Shown here piece after piece: positions 43,395 to 55,639 of a DNA stretch of 64,000 nucleotides (its first letter is position 1; the number at the start of each line of letters is the position of its first letter). The notes under the pieces were generated by a model. That model was not told the origin of the DNA, did not search any database, and worked only from the letters and a program-made list of their open reading frames with translations. This stretch comes from Ophioderma brevispina (taxonomy: Eukaryota; Echinodermata; Ophiuroidea; Amphilepidida; Ophiodermatidae), in assembly GCA_023653785.1 (NCBI GenBank), contig JAMKCH010012384.1, positions 62,001-126,000 on the forward strand, written 5' to 3'. Position numbers and translations under genes: made by a program.

Positions 43395-43985
43395 GGGCCT
43401 ACACTGTTAAAAAATTACCAAGTGCAATTTACAGGAAAAATCTGTAAACAAACGTACAGTATTTGGCTGTAATTGGAAATACAGGAAAGAGTACTGTAAA
43501 TTTGAGTCCAAATTTCGGCCTCTTATAATGACAAAATTTAAAAAAATGAGCCTTATTGAATTTTTAATGAGTAACAACATTATTACACACCGATGAATCG
43601 TCAATTATACGATTAAGTGCAAAATACAGGGGAAAAATACTGTAAATTTTACAGGAAAATCTTGGCAGCAATTCTGCCACAAAACCCCGTAAAATACAGC
43701 TTTTTCAGGTTTTCATTCAAATTTACTGTATATTTTACAGTAATAGCACTGCAAAAATTTGTGGAGAGGCCTACTGAAGTTAGGGTGTCGTCTCAGTGCT
43801 TTTTTACTCTACACACGTCACAAATCTCCTGTAATTAACTCACCAAATATAGTAATATATACTGTTTTGAATGTTGAAATTAATTAATGTTTAACAGTAT
43901 AACTGTAAATTTACGGTAATTTGTTGGCAAGAAATTGCTTCCAGGATTTCCTGTAAATTTATAGTATTTTTTTTACAATGTATAC
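43395..43985. mobile_element. MITE with CACTGTTAAAAAAT-type ends and repeated CTGTAAATTTACAG
   Basis: Left end TACACTGTTAAAAAATTACC (43398), right end TATTTTTTTTACAATGTA (43965-43982). The interior repeats ACAGGAAAAATACTGTAAAT in both orientations, making it largely self-complementary. Confidence 0.65.
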
Positions 43986-46285
43986 CCATGTGTTAATGCT
44001 GATAAATATATGAAATGTCAAATTTATATTAGATTCAAAAACCTAAGATTAGGTTTGCGAAAAAGTCAAAAACACCGAATGGGGGGGGGGCCGGTTCATA
44101 CCACTCCTGATCATGTATAACCATCATGATTTAGTTTACGGACATAAGTACACCCCTCATTTTCGGTCCGATTGTGGCCATAAAGGAGTTTTAATAGCGC
44201 GCAACGCATTTTCGCGGTAATATTATTTTTTTTAAGTTTGACCTTATATTTAAAACAATTAGTTTTAAATACAAAGCAAATACAATGACAAGTAGTGTTT
44301 TAAATTATTTTGTAATCCAACAGCCTTTAGCTCTATTAAAACCTAGCCTCAACCCTTGTGGGTAATATGAGTAGCCTTAAAATTAGTGAGATTGATTTTA
44401 TACCAGATTTGACATCTGGATCATTCAGTGCTGACAACAATTTTATGGTAAAACAAATTTTAAAAAAAATGATCCATTAAGGCCATTAAAAAGTAGGTTG
44501 CCATAGGCCAACAATGAAATCTTCAAGAATTTTTAAAGCATTATAATGTCAAGGATATTTTCCTTTTGTAACGCAATGGGTGTCGCAATGATAACGAAAA
44601 GCAAAGGGCGCGCGCGGACCACACTTTGGCAGACTGACTATTCTTTTCTGTTCCATTGACAGTTAGAAACAAGAAAAAAATCCTTATTAACCATCAATGC
44701 GGAGAAGGAACAAGAGAACTATGATTAAAGGACAGGAGTGGAGGGCAAGGGCAATTAATATTTGCTGGGTAATATGTTTACACAATTGTCTCCTCGGTTT
44801 TGGGACACACGGATTTTTTAGGATACACATTAGCATACAGCACTTGATAAGTTGTCCAACACTGAGAACGTTTAGAAAGTATTGGACAAACAAGTCGAAA
44901 AGAAAACCAAAACATTAAGGTTGAATTGTCCTAATTGGCTGTATCACTCTAAAATTTTTACTGCAATGGTGATTAAAATGGAAATAATCCTTTCCGTTGA
45001 GTAAACATGCTTAGTCATAAGTGAGTAAAACTTAGTCATGTTGGGTAAATGTACTTATCGTTGGTTAGGGTGTTTTACTCAACTTTGACTAGATTTTACT
45101 CAAAAGAAAGGGTCGTTCCAGAAAGGATCGTTCCTTTTTTTTTTAATCAACCGTTTTTTACATAGAATGGCAGAAAATTAACTAAATCATCATTATTGTA
45201 TAAAGACGGCGTTTTGGACTTTTTACTTGATGTGTGGTTTAATATCGTTTTGCAAGCTTCTAAACACGCAAAAAAAAACAAAACAAAAACGGCGCGGTTT
45301 CCAAAAAAGGGGCGCATTCATTTTTTATGGAAAGTCATCGTCTCCCTTTAAATGAATAAAACTTGGAAATACCATTAGTAGAAATGATTGATAATGGACA
45401 TTAGTGGTGCCCGTCACTATATGGTCAAAATATGAGTACATGTAATTCATTGTCAGTGGCAGGTGTGCGGAAGGGATATCTGCATTGTTGAGTTGACGAA
45501 GAACCCGTAAAGATTGCGGCCCCCAATATGAATGGTGCCCAAAGATCTTATTTATTCAATTATTTCTAATTAATTTAAGCAATTCGAGCACTTGCTATAT
45601 TTTATATAAAAAGACAAAAATTAGGCTTAAACTACTGATCAACTCAAATATATCCTTCCACAGTCCTGTCCTTTCAAAATATGTATTTTCTTAGCGAAAG
45701 AATGGTTTAATCACTGTGAGTTAACTCATGTTATAAACCTCGCTATACACGAATCCGGTTTGAACATTCCAACACCTCACTGGCAGCCATAGCTGGGGTG
45801 CATCCTGCTTTGAATTCACCAAATGTTCGATTAAGTGTTTGTTGTAAAGCTTTGAAATTATCCTTTAATCAAAGAGTGGTACAGACGTACACTTGCAGTT
45901 GGGTTAGGTTTTGGGTTTGGATTGCCCCCCAGTAATGGCGGATCAATTCTGACCATCATTTGGCTGGTCGGATTTGTCATATAAACTTCAACTCAAACCC
46001 TCAAAGAAAACAGTTATGATTGATACGCTTAAATGCTTTTATCTTCAACACACGGCCAATAATGATGGTTATCCATTGTTGCCATGATGCCTGTGTATAA
46101 TGCGTTATCCCTATAATATATTTCTACTCTTTACAGAAACTGATCAATCCAAAGGCCTATACAATTTTACACTACAATTTTTTAACTAGGGTCTTAGCCA
46201 TATTTTGTAATTTACTGTTATAGTGAAATAGATTTTTAAAAATAATTTTTTGTGGAGGTAAATGTTTTTAGCAGAAGAAAAATAA
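43986..46285. other. Unassigned AT-rich DNA
   Basis: No exon recognised. A cluster of TTTACTCA / TTAGTCA words lies at 45000-45110. A run of 10 G lies at 44081-44090. Confidence 0.35.
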
Positions 46286-46287
46286 TA

Positions 46288-46375
46288 TATTTTTTGTGTG
46301 TGTGTACCTGTATGTGTGTGTGCGTGCGTGCGTGTGGGGGTGCGTGCGTGTGTGTGTGTATGAGTGTACTTACAA
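46288..46375. repeat. (GT)n/(GTGC)n microsatellite
   Basis: TGTGTGTGTG and GTGCGTGCGTGC tracts. Confidence 0.92.
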
Positions 46376-46800
46376 GAGATACATTCTGAGTGTATTTTCA
46401 AATATAAAGAGACATTCTGAGTGTATTTTTACATTGTGGGTGTATTTTTCTTCATTGTGGGAGTATTTTTACTAGAGTTACTATGTTACGAATTGTCCTA
46501 TAACGGAATAAACTGTAAACTAGTATTGAGGTTTATTCCGTAAAAGAGTAGAAAAGAGGATTTTTCTAGTTTAGTAACTATATAGGCCTGCGGCGCAATC
46601 CTCTTGGCTAAGAAAAGTGAGAAAAACTAGAAAAAAAAAAAAAAAACTGAAAAAATCTAAAAAAATGTCTAAAAAAGTGTCTTTTTAAGAGAAAAATCTC
46701 AAAACTATATAGGTTTGAAATTCTTCCTTATATAGTTTTGGAAAAGTGTATTTTTCTGAAAAAATGTCTAAAAAAGTGTCTTTTTAAGAGATTTCAGTAA
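46376..46800. repeat. Local direct repeats (CATTCTGAGTGTATTTT; AAAAAATGTCTAAAAAAGTG)
   Basis: Four ~30-base units on CATT(C/G)TG(A/G)GTGTATTTTT at 46381-46475. A 35-base block with AAAAAGTGTCTTTTTAAGAG is repeated at about 46660 and 46755. Confidence 0.6.
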
Positions 46801-46827
46801 AACTCCCACAATGTAGCTCTTGCAAGG

Positions 46828-46890
46828 ATGTATGTGTGTGTGTATGTGTGTTTCCTGTGTGTGTATGTGCGTGTGTGTGTATGTGTGTGA
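46828..46890. repeat. (TG)n microsatellite
   Basis: TATGTGTGTGTGTATGTGTG tract with a short interruption. Confidence 0.92.
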
Positions 46891-47574
46891 GACATGGCGA
46901 CACGGAAGGGAAGAAAGTCCCCAAATATTTTTCTTGTCCCCCAGCCCACCTCAAATGGCAAGATTGGACTTCATTAAAATAATAAGAATAAGAATAAGAA
47001 GTTTTGAAATGGCAAAGGGTTACCCCTGAGTCCCAAACGACACTACCATCTTGTCCCCCAGAATTTTCGCCCACCCCACCAAAGCTAGGACAGAATTCAT
47101 GGAAAGCTTACAAACAATTCTCATCATAAAATTTTGAAAAATCAAGATCATTAAAAAAAAATATGAAAGATACTGCATTGATTTTGACCATTAGAAATAT
47201 AATTATCATTAGGGCCCAATAATAAATCATATTGCATGTGGATTGCTTGCACTCTTCGAAATACTCAGCTTTTTCGAATTACACTGTTAGAATAAAATTA
47301 ATCAAGTTGTTTAAAATTTTAAACAACCGATGTTTACCTTGGTTCTAAAGTAATCCTTCATGGAGAATTGAACTGTCAAAGAGCCTCTAAGAACCAAAAA
47401 AGGTTGCCCAAAGTAATACAAAGCATTTTGGTTCTACAAGTATGCACATCATAAAAGCGTTCTAAGTTGAAACTTAGAACGATCTTAGACAGATCTTCTA
47501 GACTACATCAATATCTGATAAGTGATAAAAAGGCAATTTTTTTATTGTAGAATTTCTACTTACAGTTTGTCAGC

Positions 47575-47720
47575 AGGGCTTGCGTTCTGATTGTCCAACC
47601 CTGAGGAGCTCCAAACCGGCTCTGACTTTGTTTCAAATCAATGATTTCAGTGGTGAAACTTTTTAGAGGTCACCACTGGAGGTCGCACGCACAGATTCCA
47701 CAGTGTTAATTTTGTCGGAA
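47575..47720 (-). other. Possible upstream (5' UTR) exon ending at a donor site
   Basis: The minus strand has a ~60-base GC-balanced stretch ending GACAAACT|GTAAGTAG at about 47575, a good donor consensus, in an otherwise AT-rich setting. It lies 10 kb upstream of the P450 start on the same strand. No homology was recognised, so this is only a candidate first exon. Confidence 0.15.
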
Positions 47721-48060
47721 TAAATAGCAATACCTCATTTGCATACTTGGGACTTCTATATGAAACGTCTTCCCAAGTTTTGGGCCCAAGTTCCCTGTCA
47801 GACCTTGCGATGTCGCACGATTGATAATTGCCGACACGGTGACACCAGACAGTGTAGCACTCAGTTGGGTTTACTAGCCAAGTTTGATTATAAGAGAAAT
47901 AATAAAAAATCCTTTAAAAAGGAAAGGGCGTGCAAAATAGAAATTTCCAATTGAAAGGTATGAATATGAATAAGCTATAGCAGTATATATTTCCACAATA
48001 AACACATCATGATCTTCGGAGGTCGGAGAGAAATAGATAATGTCTTATATCCATCATGGC

Positions 48061-48217
48061 AAGAGTTCCATATGTACCCCCTTTGAAGTTCTACATGTAA
48101 CAAATTCTTTTTTTTAATTTTTGTCCTCAGTGTTAGGGTGTTTGTTAGTGTAAGGCTATAAATAAAAATAATTTGTTTCATGTAGGATTTTAAAGGGGGT
48201 TACATATGGAACTCTTT
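48061..48217. mobile_element. Small MITE, GTTCCATATGTACCCCCTT family, copy B
   Basis: AAGAGTTCCATATGTACCCC at 48061 and GGGGGTTACATATGGAACTCTT ending 48217 are inverted. The arms continue with AGTTCTACATG / CATGTAGGATTTTAAA. The clean copy of the family also seen at 25029. Confidence 0.8.
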
Positions 48218-48589
48218 CCTATTTTGTTTTACTATAAACGATTAAAGACAGTATCAGTAATCCATCCGAAAGAGTAAACATATTTTAAAGTTATTTTTTC
48301 TAAACGAAAAACTGATAGAAAGGAAGTAAACAACAGTATTCAAAGATATGAATCTCCATCAATGTACGTGTTGTAGTAAGTGTCTGTACAGAGAGTAATG
48401 ACTAGAATATCAGATTTTGTCCTTATTAGGGTTGCTTTTGGTCCCATAACTTGTGGAATCAAATCCAGAATTTGGTATCCGAATTAAATCTTAGCAAGTG
48501 GCCTCGCCGAGACCTCCTGCACAAAGGCGAATACCATAAACAATGGGCCACGCTCTCCTCTATGTCAAATTTGATTGTACATCACAGTA

Positions 48590-48800
48590 CATTGCCCAGG
48601 AGCATATGGCAAATATGCTTCTGGAGCAGTATTTGACTTAAAATGTCTCCTCCATATTCTTTATGCTCCAGGAGCATAGTCAGGTAAGCTCCTGGAGCAT
48701 ATTTGACTTAGAATATTTTCCCAGATTATTTATGCTCCAGGAACATAATGCACCAGGACCATTATTGTCTTGGACCATATGCTCCTGAAGCATAATTTCA
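48590..48800. repeat. Palindromic minisatellite (ATGCTCCAGGAGCAT)
   Basis: About seven occurrences of TGCTCC(A/T)GGAGCA or half of it within 200 bases, separated by TTTGACTTA(A/G)AAT spacers. Confidence 0.75.
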
Positions 48801-49202
48801 GGCCAAAATCTCATAGAAGCACGCGAATAGACCTTATTCTTAATTAGCCCATTCTTGCCGTTGATGGGGCAAAACCGGTGTGAGCGCCGGAAAGGTCCAA
48901 TTACGAATAAAAATTCCTTTAAAAAGGAAAGAGGCGGCCCAAGTTTGGAGTCCTGTTTTGTGATTTGGTATTGTTAGTCGGATAGATATGGTCCAAGTTA
49001 TGGCCTGACCGTAAAGTTGAGTATATACACAATTTTTTGCTGAACGTGATAGATATGATAATTATCTATTCGACCCTATATTATCAAACTATGGAGTTAA
49101 TAAATATACTATAGGACCCAATGAACAAGTGCATGGCACTTGAGAAATCCAAGATGGCGTCGCCATAAATGATAATTATCTATTCGACCCTATATTATCA
49201 AA

Positions 49203-50071
49203 CTATGGAGTTAATAAATATACTATAGGACCCAATGAACAAGTGCATGGCACTTGTAACACTGAGGCATACTTCAAATTCAAAATGGAAGCCAAATCTA
49301 ATAATTTTAAAATATGCCCTATAGCAGCAAATACCTGCCATAAAAAATAAACATGAAGTACTTAGATTATGTTATTAGACACAATAAATGTATTTCCGAT
49401 ACTTTTAAAGTTGTAACATGACGTCAATCAATATGGTAGCCAAAAACGTGAATATCTTAAAAAAATACTTGACACAAATATCTAAATATTACGTTCGAGT
49501 ATAAATTATTGTGTCAATGAAACAATTAGAAATGCACCTATGACCATAACCAAGTGATACCAGGTAATCCCGATAAATAAAAATGTGTCAAATTATAAAT
49601 TGAGTGCAATATACTTAGTATGTGAAAAATGTAATTCCTATGGTATTTTGACAACTTTGCACCATATTAGTTTTATTTCGATTTTGGCGCATTTAAAACA
49701 AATTGAAATGCATGTTGTACATTGGTTAGGATCAAAGGTACATTTTTAATGTCATTGACACATTGATTTCGATTTGAAAGTTGTAATACTTATAAATTTG
49801 TGTCAAGTATTTTTTAAAGATGTTCACGTTTTGGCTGCCATATTGATTGACGTCATGTTACAATTTTAAAAGTATCAGAAATACATTTATTGTGTCTAAC
49901 AACATAACCTAAGTACTTCATGTCTATTTTTAATCGCAGGTATTTGTTGTTATAGGGCATATTTTAAAATTATTGGATGTGGCTTCCATTTTGAATTTGA
50001 AGTATGACTTAATGTTACAAGTGCCATACACTTGTTCATTGGATCCTAAAGTATATTTAGTAACTCTATAG
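49203..50071. mobile_element. Palindromic foldback element F (~0.87 kb)
   Basis: Left arm from CTATGGAGTTAATAAATATA (49203), right arm to TATATTTAGTAACTCTATAG (50071). Long matched blocks include TCAAATTCAAAATGGAAGCC / GGCTTCCATTTTGAATTTGA. An extra direct copy of the left terminal ~80 bases is at 49060-49140. Confidence 0.88.
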
Positions 50072-50404
50072 ATGATGTGACATTTGTTTATGTTTATGGC
50101 GCCCCCTGTTGGTGTAAGAGAGAAACTGGCAGGCAAAAGCACCTATACTTTGCATGGAGAAATTCTGTTTTTTGCTGTAACTTTTGTTTCGAATTAAATA
50201 ATACTAACTTTCTTATCAAGCATAATAAGCTAATGCTACCAGCTGCATTTTGTGACCAATTTAGATCAGGAAAGATTCTGCAAGTAATTTATAACCAGAT
50301 TTTATGTGGTCTGTCACAGAAACATCCGTAATATTTTGCTGGCCAGAAAACAACAGAGGGCGTCCTGAAGGTCAACAATGACGTCATAGTCACATAATCT
50401 ATAG

Positions 50405-53400
50405 TTTATGGTAAAACACCCCACTAATTACCCTTTTGGGGGCCTTCCGCAAAATTTAAATCACAGCAATAGTCCCGTACTTCACGAGAGAAAATCTGTC
50501 GTTATTGATACTAATTTGACACATTTTGTGCATAAATTTGGTCTCTACCATTTTTTGGAAAGTGTGCATGATATTCCTGAAGAAAATGTTTTGATTTAAG
50601 CTTATTTGCTTTTTACTGGCGGATTAACACACACGTGCATTTCCCGGTTTCGTGCGAAAATTTGAGTAGCGAAATTTCTACCCTCGTAATAAATCGCTAA
50701 TATTCCAATTTATACGAAAAGTTGTATCAATTTGGAATATGTTATAAAATAAAGTCTTGCGAACAAACTGTGCAACTCTCATTTTCTGAATCGCAAGGTA
50801 ACTCGAGATACAGCACCAAGATAGAACATGAATTTTCTCTACATAGTCTATGGGAGGCGTAATAGTGGTGTGCACCGCTTTAAGCGCGCAAGCATGGGGC
50901 TGTCCCGTATACACCGTTTTGGGTTGGTACAGCAATATCAACAGCTTTAATTGTATGTTTATCTATTTTTCTATTTTCTAAAACACGATAATGTTTATAA
51001 TAACCAAATTTATTGGGGTTTCTCTTCGGATTTGCTCTTTATGGGCACCAAATCAACTATTTAACTCAAATACGGTCAAACACGGACGCCGCACCATACT
51101 GGTTGTCAAGGTAGCCACGGATATTCTCACAAATCGCTAGTAGGCCTATACAAGTCATGGCTTTTAAAATATCGATTTTTAATCTCTATTTTAAACTCGC
51201 AATCTTGTAATTAATATATAGGCACGTCCTAACCGACATTTCAGAACTTATTATAATAACACTCTCATTTTCCTTTAAACTCCCCAATTTTACTACACCT
51301 TAAGTGAGTCGGGGGGTGGGCGGGAATCGCAGTGTGTTTAAATCGAACGCCTCAATTTCTAAATGAGAACAGTGGAAAAACGCCCGACTTTTCTGTTTGA
51401 AAGGCACAACCTCAACACTGGGATCACTAGAATAATCACATATTTTGCATGTTTATATAATCGTTTTAATAAATATTACTTTTTAATTTTTGTGTGGATT
51501 TTGTCATTCTGAGTATCAAGATTTTTAGAGAATTTTTAGCACTTAAAAGGGTCGCATGCACCTGAAATGTGGCTAAAATCGCGTGAAAATTTAAAACGGT
51601 CTTTTTTGTATGTTGTTTGGGGGGGGGCTGCATCTTGCATAACAAGGCGAAATCAACATTTTCAATGTAATCTTTTTAACATGATTAAATATCATACGGT
51701 TTTTTAAATTCAAATTAAAATGTTTTTAACAACCATCGCAAAGTAAATAACAAAATAGATTCAAAATTAGTCACTTCAGGTGTCGTCGGAACTTTGATAG
51801 GCTTTTCATCGGTCCAAAATATATGGAAAACCACGCCAACGCGCTAACTAAAAAAAAATCGGTCAAAAGTGAGTGGTTTGCGTATTGGTTGGCAATCTTT
51901 GAGCGAAGCCATATCTCGAACACTAAAAATGCTAATTAAGTGAAATTTCCGACGACTCAATTGTAACTTTTCTTACTATCTTTTGACACATAATTATTGA
52001 GGGGTCTAAAAAATTTGCTCGGCTTAAGCGGCGGGCACGCAGGGCTCTGTCTCGTTATAACAGCAGTTGGGTTGGTACATCAATATCAACAGCTTTTCTG
52101 GTAGTTTTATTCGATTTTTCGATTTCGTAACACACTATCTGTTTTAACCAGAACCAAAATTTGGGGTTTCTCGTTCGATAATTGATGCTCTTTATGGGCA
52201 AACAAAATCAACTATTAGTAACATGGTCTCCTATTAAGCGGGCGATGGTTCAACACATCGCCGCACATACGGTGTTTGTGCGCTGGATGAGTAGCCAACG
52301 GATATTCTCACAAATGGCTCGTGAGGGGGGTGAGGGGACTGAAGGCCTGACTAGCAGTACATGCTTTTGTCGCATCGTGGATTTTTAGCTCTATTTTAAA
52401 ACTACCGCAATCGTTGAATAATATATGAACGTCCTACGACATTTCAAGAACTATATTATAATAACACTAGTTCTCCTTTGTCCCTTTAAAACCCCGATTT
52501 TACGTACACTTTATCGCGATCGGGGGGTGGGGGGGAGAATCGTGGCAGTGTTTTAAGCGCTCAAAGGTTTTCTAAATGCAGATACAGTCGGAAAACGCCC
52601 GAGCTTTCTTCTGAAAGGCGCACCCCCGCACCCTCAGACTCATGGGAGCACCTAGATGAATCATATTTGGCCAAGTTTATATAATCGTGTTATCACTTTT
52701 AAGTTGTGTTGATGTTTGTCATTCTGAGCAGATTTTTAGAGATTTTTAGGACGTAAAGGGTCGCATGCACCTGAAAAGTGGCTAAAATCGAGTGAAAATT
52801 TAAAACGGTCTTTTGTGTATGAGTATGCTTTTTGCTGCATCTGCCTATTAACCTGGCGACAACGTCACATTTTCATTAGATACGGTTTACGACACGTTTA
52901 AACGCATATCCATACGGTTTTTTAAATTCGAAATTAAACATTTTTTACCCCCAGGGGCGGCAAAGGTGATAATATACACAACTATTGACTATTTGTAAGA
53001 TAGGGGTTAAGGCACGTAAAGGGGTCGTCGGTAACTTTGATATGGCGCTAGAGCATAGTCGTGAGTCGAAAGATAAGGAAACCACAGCGCTAAACTAAAA
53101 AAATCGGTCAAAAGTGAGTGGTTTGCATATTGGTCGGCAATCTTTTAGAAGCCATATCTCGAACTAAAATGCTACTGAGTGAAATTTCGACGGGACTCCA
53201 ATTTAACTTTATTAGCTATCTTTGACACATATTATTGGAGGGGTCTAAAAAAATGCCTCGCTTAAAGGGTAACACACCACTAATTACCCTGTTTGGCGGC
53301 CACTTCCGGCAAAATTTATCACAGCAATCGTCTTCACGAGAAAATTCTGAGTTATTGCTACTATTTGAGCCACATTTGTGCATAAATTTGTCTCTCCCAT

Positions 53401-53735
53401 TTTTTGGAAAAGTGTGCATGATATTCCTGAAAGTAAATGTGTTGATTTAAGCTTATGTTGCTTTTTACTTGGCGGATAAACACACACGTGCATTTCACGG
53501 GTTCGGGCGAAACATTTGAGGAGCGAAATTACTAACCTCCAAAAAATCGCTAAATATTGCAAAATTGATACGGAAAGTGTATCATTTTGGATTGTATAAA
53601 AGTAAGTCTTGCGAACAAACTTTGTGGCACTCGCATTTTCTGAAATCGCACGGTAAGTCGAGATACAGCCCAAGATATAACATGATTTTCTATACAAAGT
53701 CGATGGGAATCGTAATAGTGGTGGTGCACCCATTG
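50405..53735. repeat. Duplicated blocks in order Y1-X1-X2-Y2
   Basis: Y1 (50405-50890) and Y2 (53262-53735) share CACTAATTACCCT, GTGTGCATGATATTCCTGAA and GATTTAAGCTTAT. X1 (about 50895-52050) and X2 (about 52060-53262) share TTGGGTTGGTACA, TCAATATCAACAGCTTT, GGATATTCTCACAAAT and CGGTCAAAAGTGAGTGGTTT. Copies differ by many small indels. Confidence 0.75.
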
Positions 53736-53939
53736 ATAATATAGGGTTGAATGGATAAGTAGGATTTATATGGCGACGCCATCTTTGATTTCTCAAAAAG
53801 CCAAGGATGCCCAGTGGCACCGCAGATTCTTATTCTACACTTCCCTAATCTATCATTTTCCGCAAAAAAAAAAAATCGTGTATATACTCACGTACGGTCA
53901 CATGAACGTTCTCTCTATGTAGACAGGGAGAGTATGTAT

Positions 53940-55150
53940 ATTGGTACATACATATACATCTCGCATATTATCAGGTGCTACATATAGTTGGGGAAGCAAA
54001 CTGAAGTCCCGTGTGTATTTTGTGGTGAAAGCAAACGACTTGTCTGGATATCTTCAGGGGGTCTTAAAGAACATGAAAAACCATGTTGCCAAAAATGTAG
54101 TCATGTAGGAGGGTGGTTTATAGCCCTTTTTCAAAATGGCTGCCAAAAGCATGAAATATGACCTAAAATGTGATAAAATAAGAGGGCGTTCATTTTGATT
54201 TTGTGGTGAAAGCAAACAACCTATCTATATATCTTCAGGGGTCTAAAGAACATGAAAAAACATGTTTGCCAAAAATGTAGTCATGCAGGGGTGGTTTATG
54301 GCCTTTTTTTCAAAATGGCCGCCAAAATTATGAAATATGACCTACAATACTGCTGAATAAAAGAGCGTTCATGTATATGGATAAAAGCAAACCGCATGAA
54401 TAGTCATCTTCAGGGGGTACTAAAGAAAAGGGAAACAATGTTGCCGTAAATCTAGTCATGTAGGAGGGTGGCTTATAGCCCTTTTCAATAATTGCTGCTA
54501 AAAGTATGAAATATGACAAAATATAAAATAAAAGGGTGTCCATCATGTTGATTCCGTGGTAAAAGTAAACCGCCTAATAGATATCTTCAGGGGGTATCGA
54601 AGAAAAGGAAAAAAACTTGCCAAAATCTGCTCATGTAAATGACCGCCCAAAGTATGTGATATAAAATATGGTAAAATAAAAGGGCATTCGTGTAGATTCT
54701 GTGGTTAAAGCAAACCACCTGAATAGATATCTTCAGGGACCTCAAATAATAACAAAAACAACATACAGCCAAAAATTTATTCCTGTACGAGGGTGTTATT
54801 TTATGGCCCTTTTTCAAAATGCTCGTCAAAATATCAAATATGACTAAAAATTTAAAAATAACGTTTCATGTTGAATTTGTGATGAAAACATACCGACTAT
54901 AGATATCCTTGGGGATCTCAAAGAGCATGGAAAACATCTTCTCAAAAATGTTGGGCCTGTATGAGGACAGTTTGGGGTACCTATTTAAAACGGTCTCTAA
55001 AATATGACATAAATATAGAGGCTAATAAAGACCTTTCGTTGATGTTGATTTAGTGGTGAAAGTAAATCCATCTATGATAAACCATTTAGTGCTGTAGGCT
55101 GGTTTAGGGTTTCAAAATGGCCCTAATCAAATGTGCCTGAAAGTATGATA
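53940..55150. repeat. ~175-bp tandem array, about seven copies
   Basis: The word GTGGTGAAAGCAAAC or a variant occurs at 54022, 54202, 54377, 54558, 54703, 54874 and 55052. Each unit goes on with ATATCTTCAGGGGG, AATGTAGTCATGTAGGAGGG and TTTTCAAAATGGC(T/C)GCCAAAA. Divergence rises toward 55 kb. Confidence 0.85.
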
Positions 55151-55232
55151 AATTATAAGTTTTTGTGTTGGTGAGTTCCATCTTTTAGGCGATCCATAAC
55201 GTTACCTTAAAAATCTTTCCACAATTTTGCAG

Positions 55233-55295
55233 CCAGGTAAGTTAAGGTAAGGTAAGGTAAGGTAAGGTAAGGTAAGGTAAGGTAAGGTATGGTAT
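55233..55295. repeat. (GGTAA)n microsatellite
   Basis: About ten GGTAA units in a row, directly abutting the Penelope-like fragment. Confidence 0.95.
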
Positions 55296-55600
55296 GGGTT
55301 CACTCCTTTCACCAATCACGGCAAACATCTCCATGGAGCACACCATGAGACCAAGGCCAAGTCTGCTGATGATCTTTTGTGGATTATCGATACGTCGCAG
55401 TGGTTTCATTCCTTTTCTGGATATCAAAGAGTTGAGTATTGGTTGACGTTTTCGATCCAAAGGATACCCATTCACACCGACCAGTACCTTCATTTCTCAT
55501 GTGCCATCACATGATTGTCGAAAACAGTAGGGTTTTTATACAGTGTGTATAAAAAATGCGCGCTTTATTCGTGGACACGGTTGATTATTTTGCGAATATG
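55292..55600 (+). mobile_element. Penelope-like reverse transcriptase relic
   Basis: Plus strand reads MGSLLSPITANISMEH (55294 onward), an ADD box relic (55363-55371), then IPFLDI (55408-55425), then IHTDQYLHFSC (55470-55500). SPIxANxxMEH, PFLD and HTDQYLxF in this order are hallmarks of Penelope-like element RTs. Intervening parts are deleted and shifted. A minus-strand ORF over the same bases (MKVLVGVNGYPLDRKRQ...) is a shadow. Confidence 0.72.
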
Positions 55601-55639
55601 GTACCTCTTATTAAATGCATTAACTCCTAAGCTGCCATT

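Larger units (their letters stand above)
49005..53900. mobile_element. Composite ~4.9-kb structure with terminal inverted repeats
   Basis: TGACCGTAAAGTTGAGTATA at 49006 is answered by the inverse TATATACTCACGTACGGTCA at 53881-53900. A second matching pair is AGAAATCCAAGATGGCGTCG at 49143 and CGACGCCATCTTTGATTTCT at 53774-53793. The interior holds foldback F and a Y-X-X-Y arrangement of duplicated blocks. No coding frame recognised. Confidence 0.6.

Noticed and set aside
55242..55493. Minus-strand ORF MKVLVGVNGYPLDRKRQ...
   Set aside because: The plus strand of the same bases carries ordered Penelope-like RT motifs; the minus frame is a shadow that ends in the GGTAA repeat.
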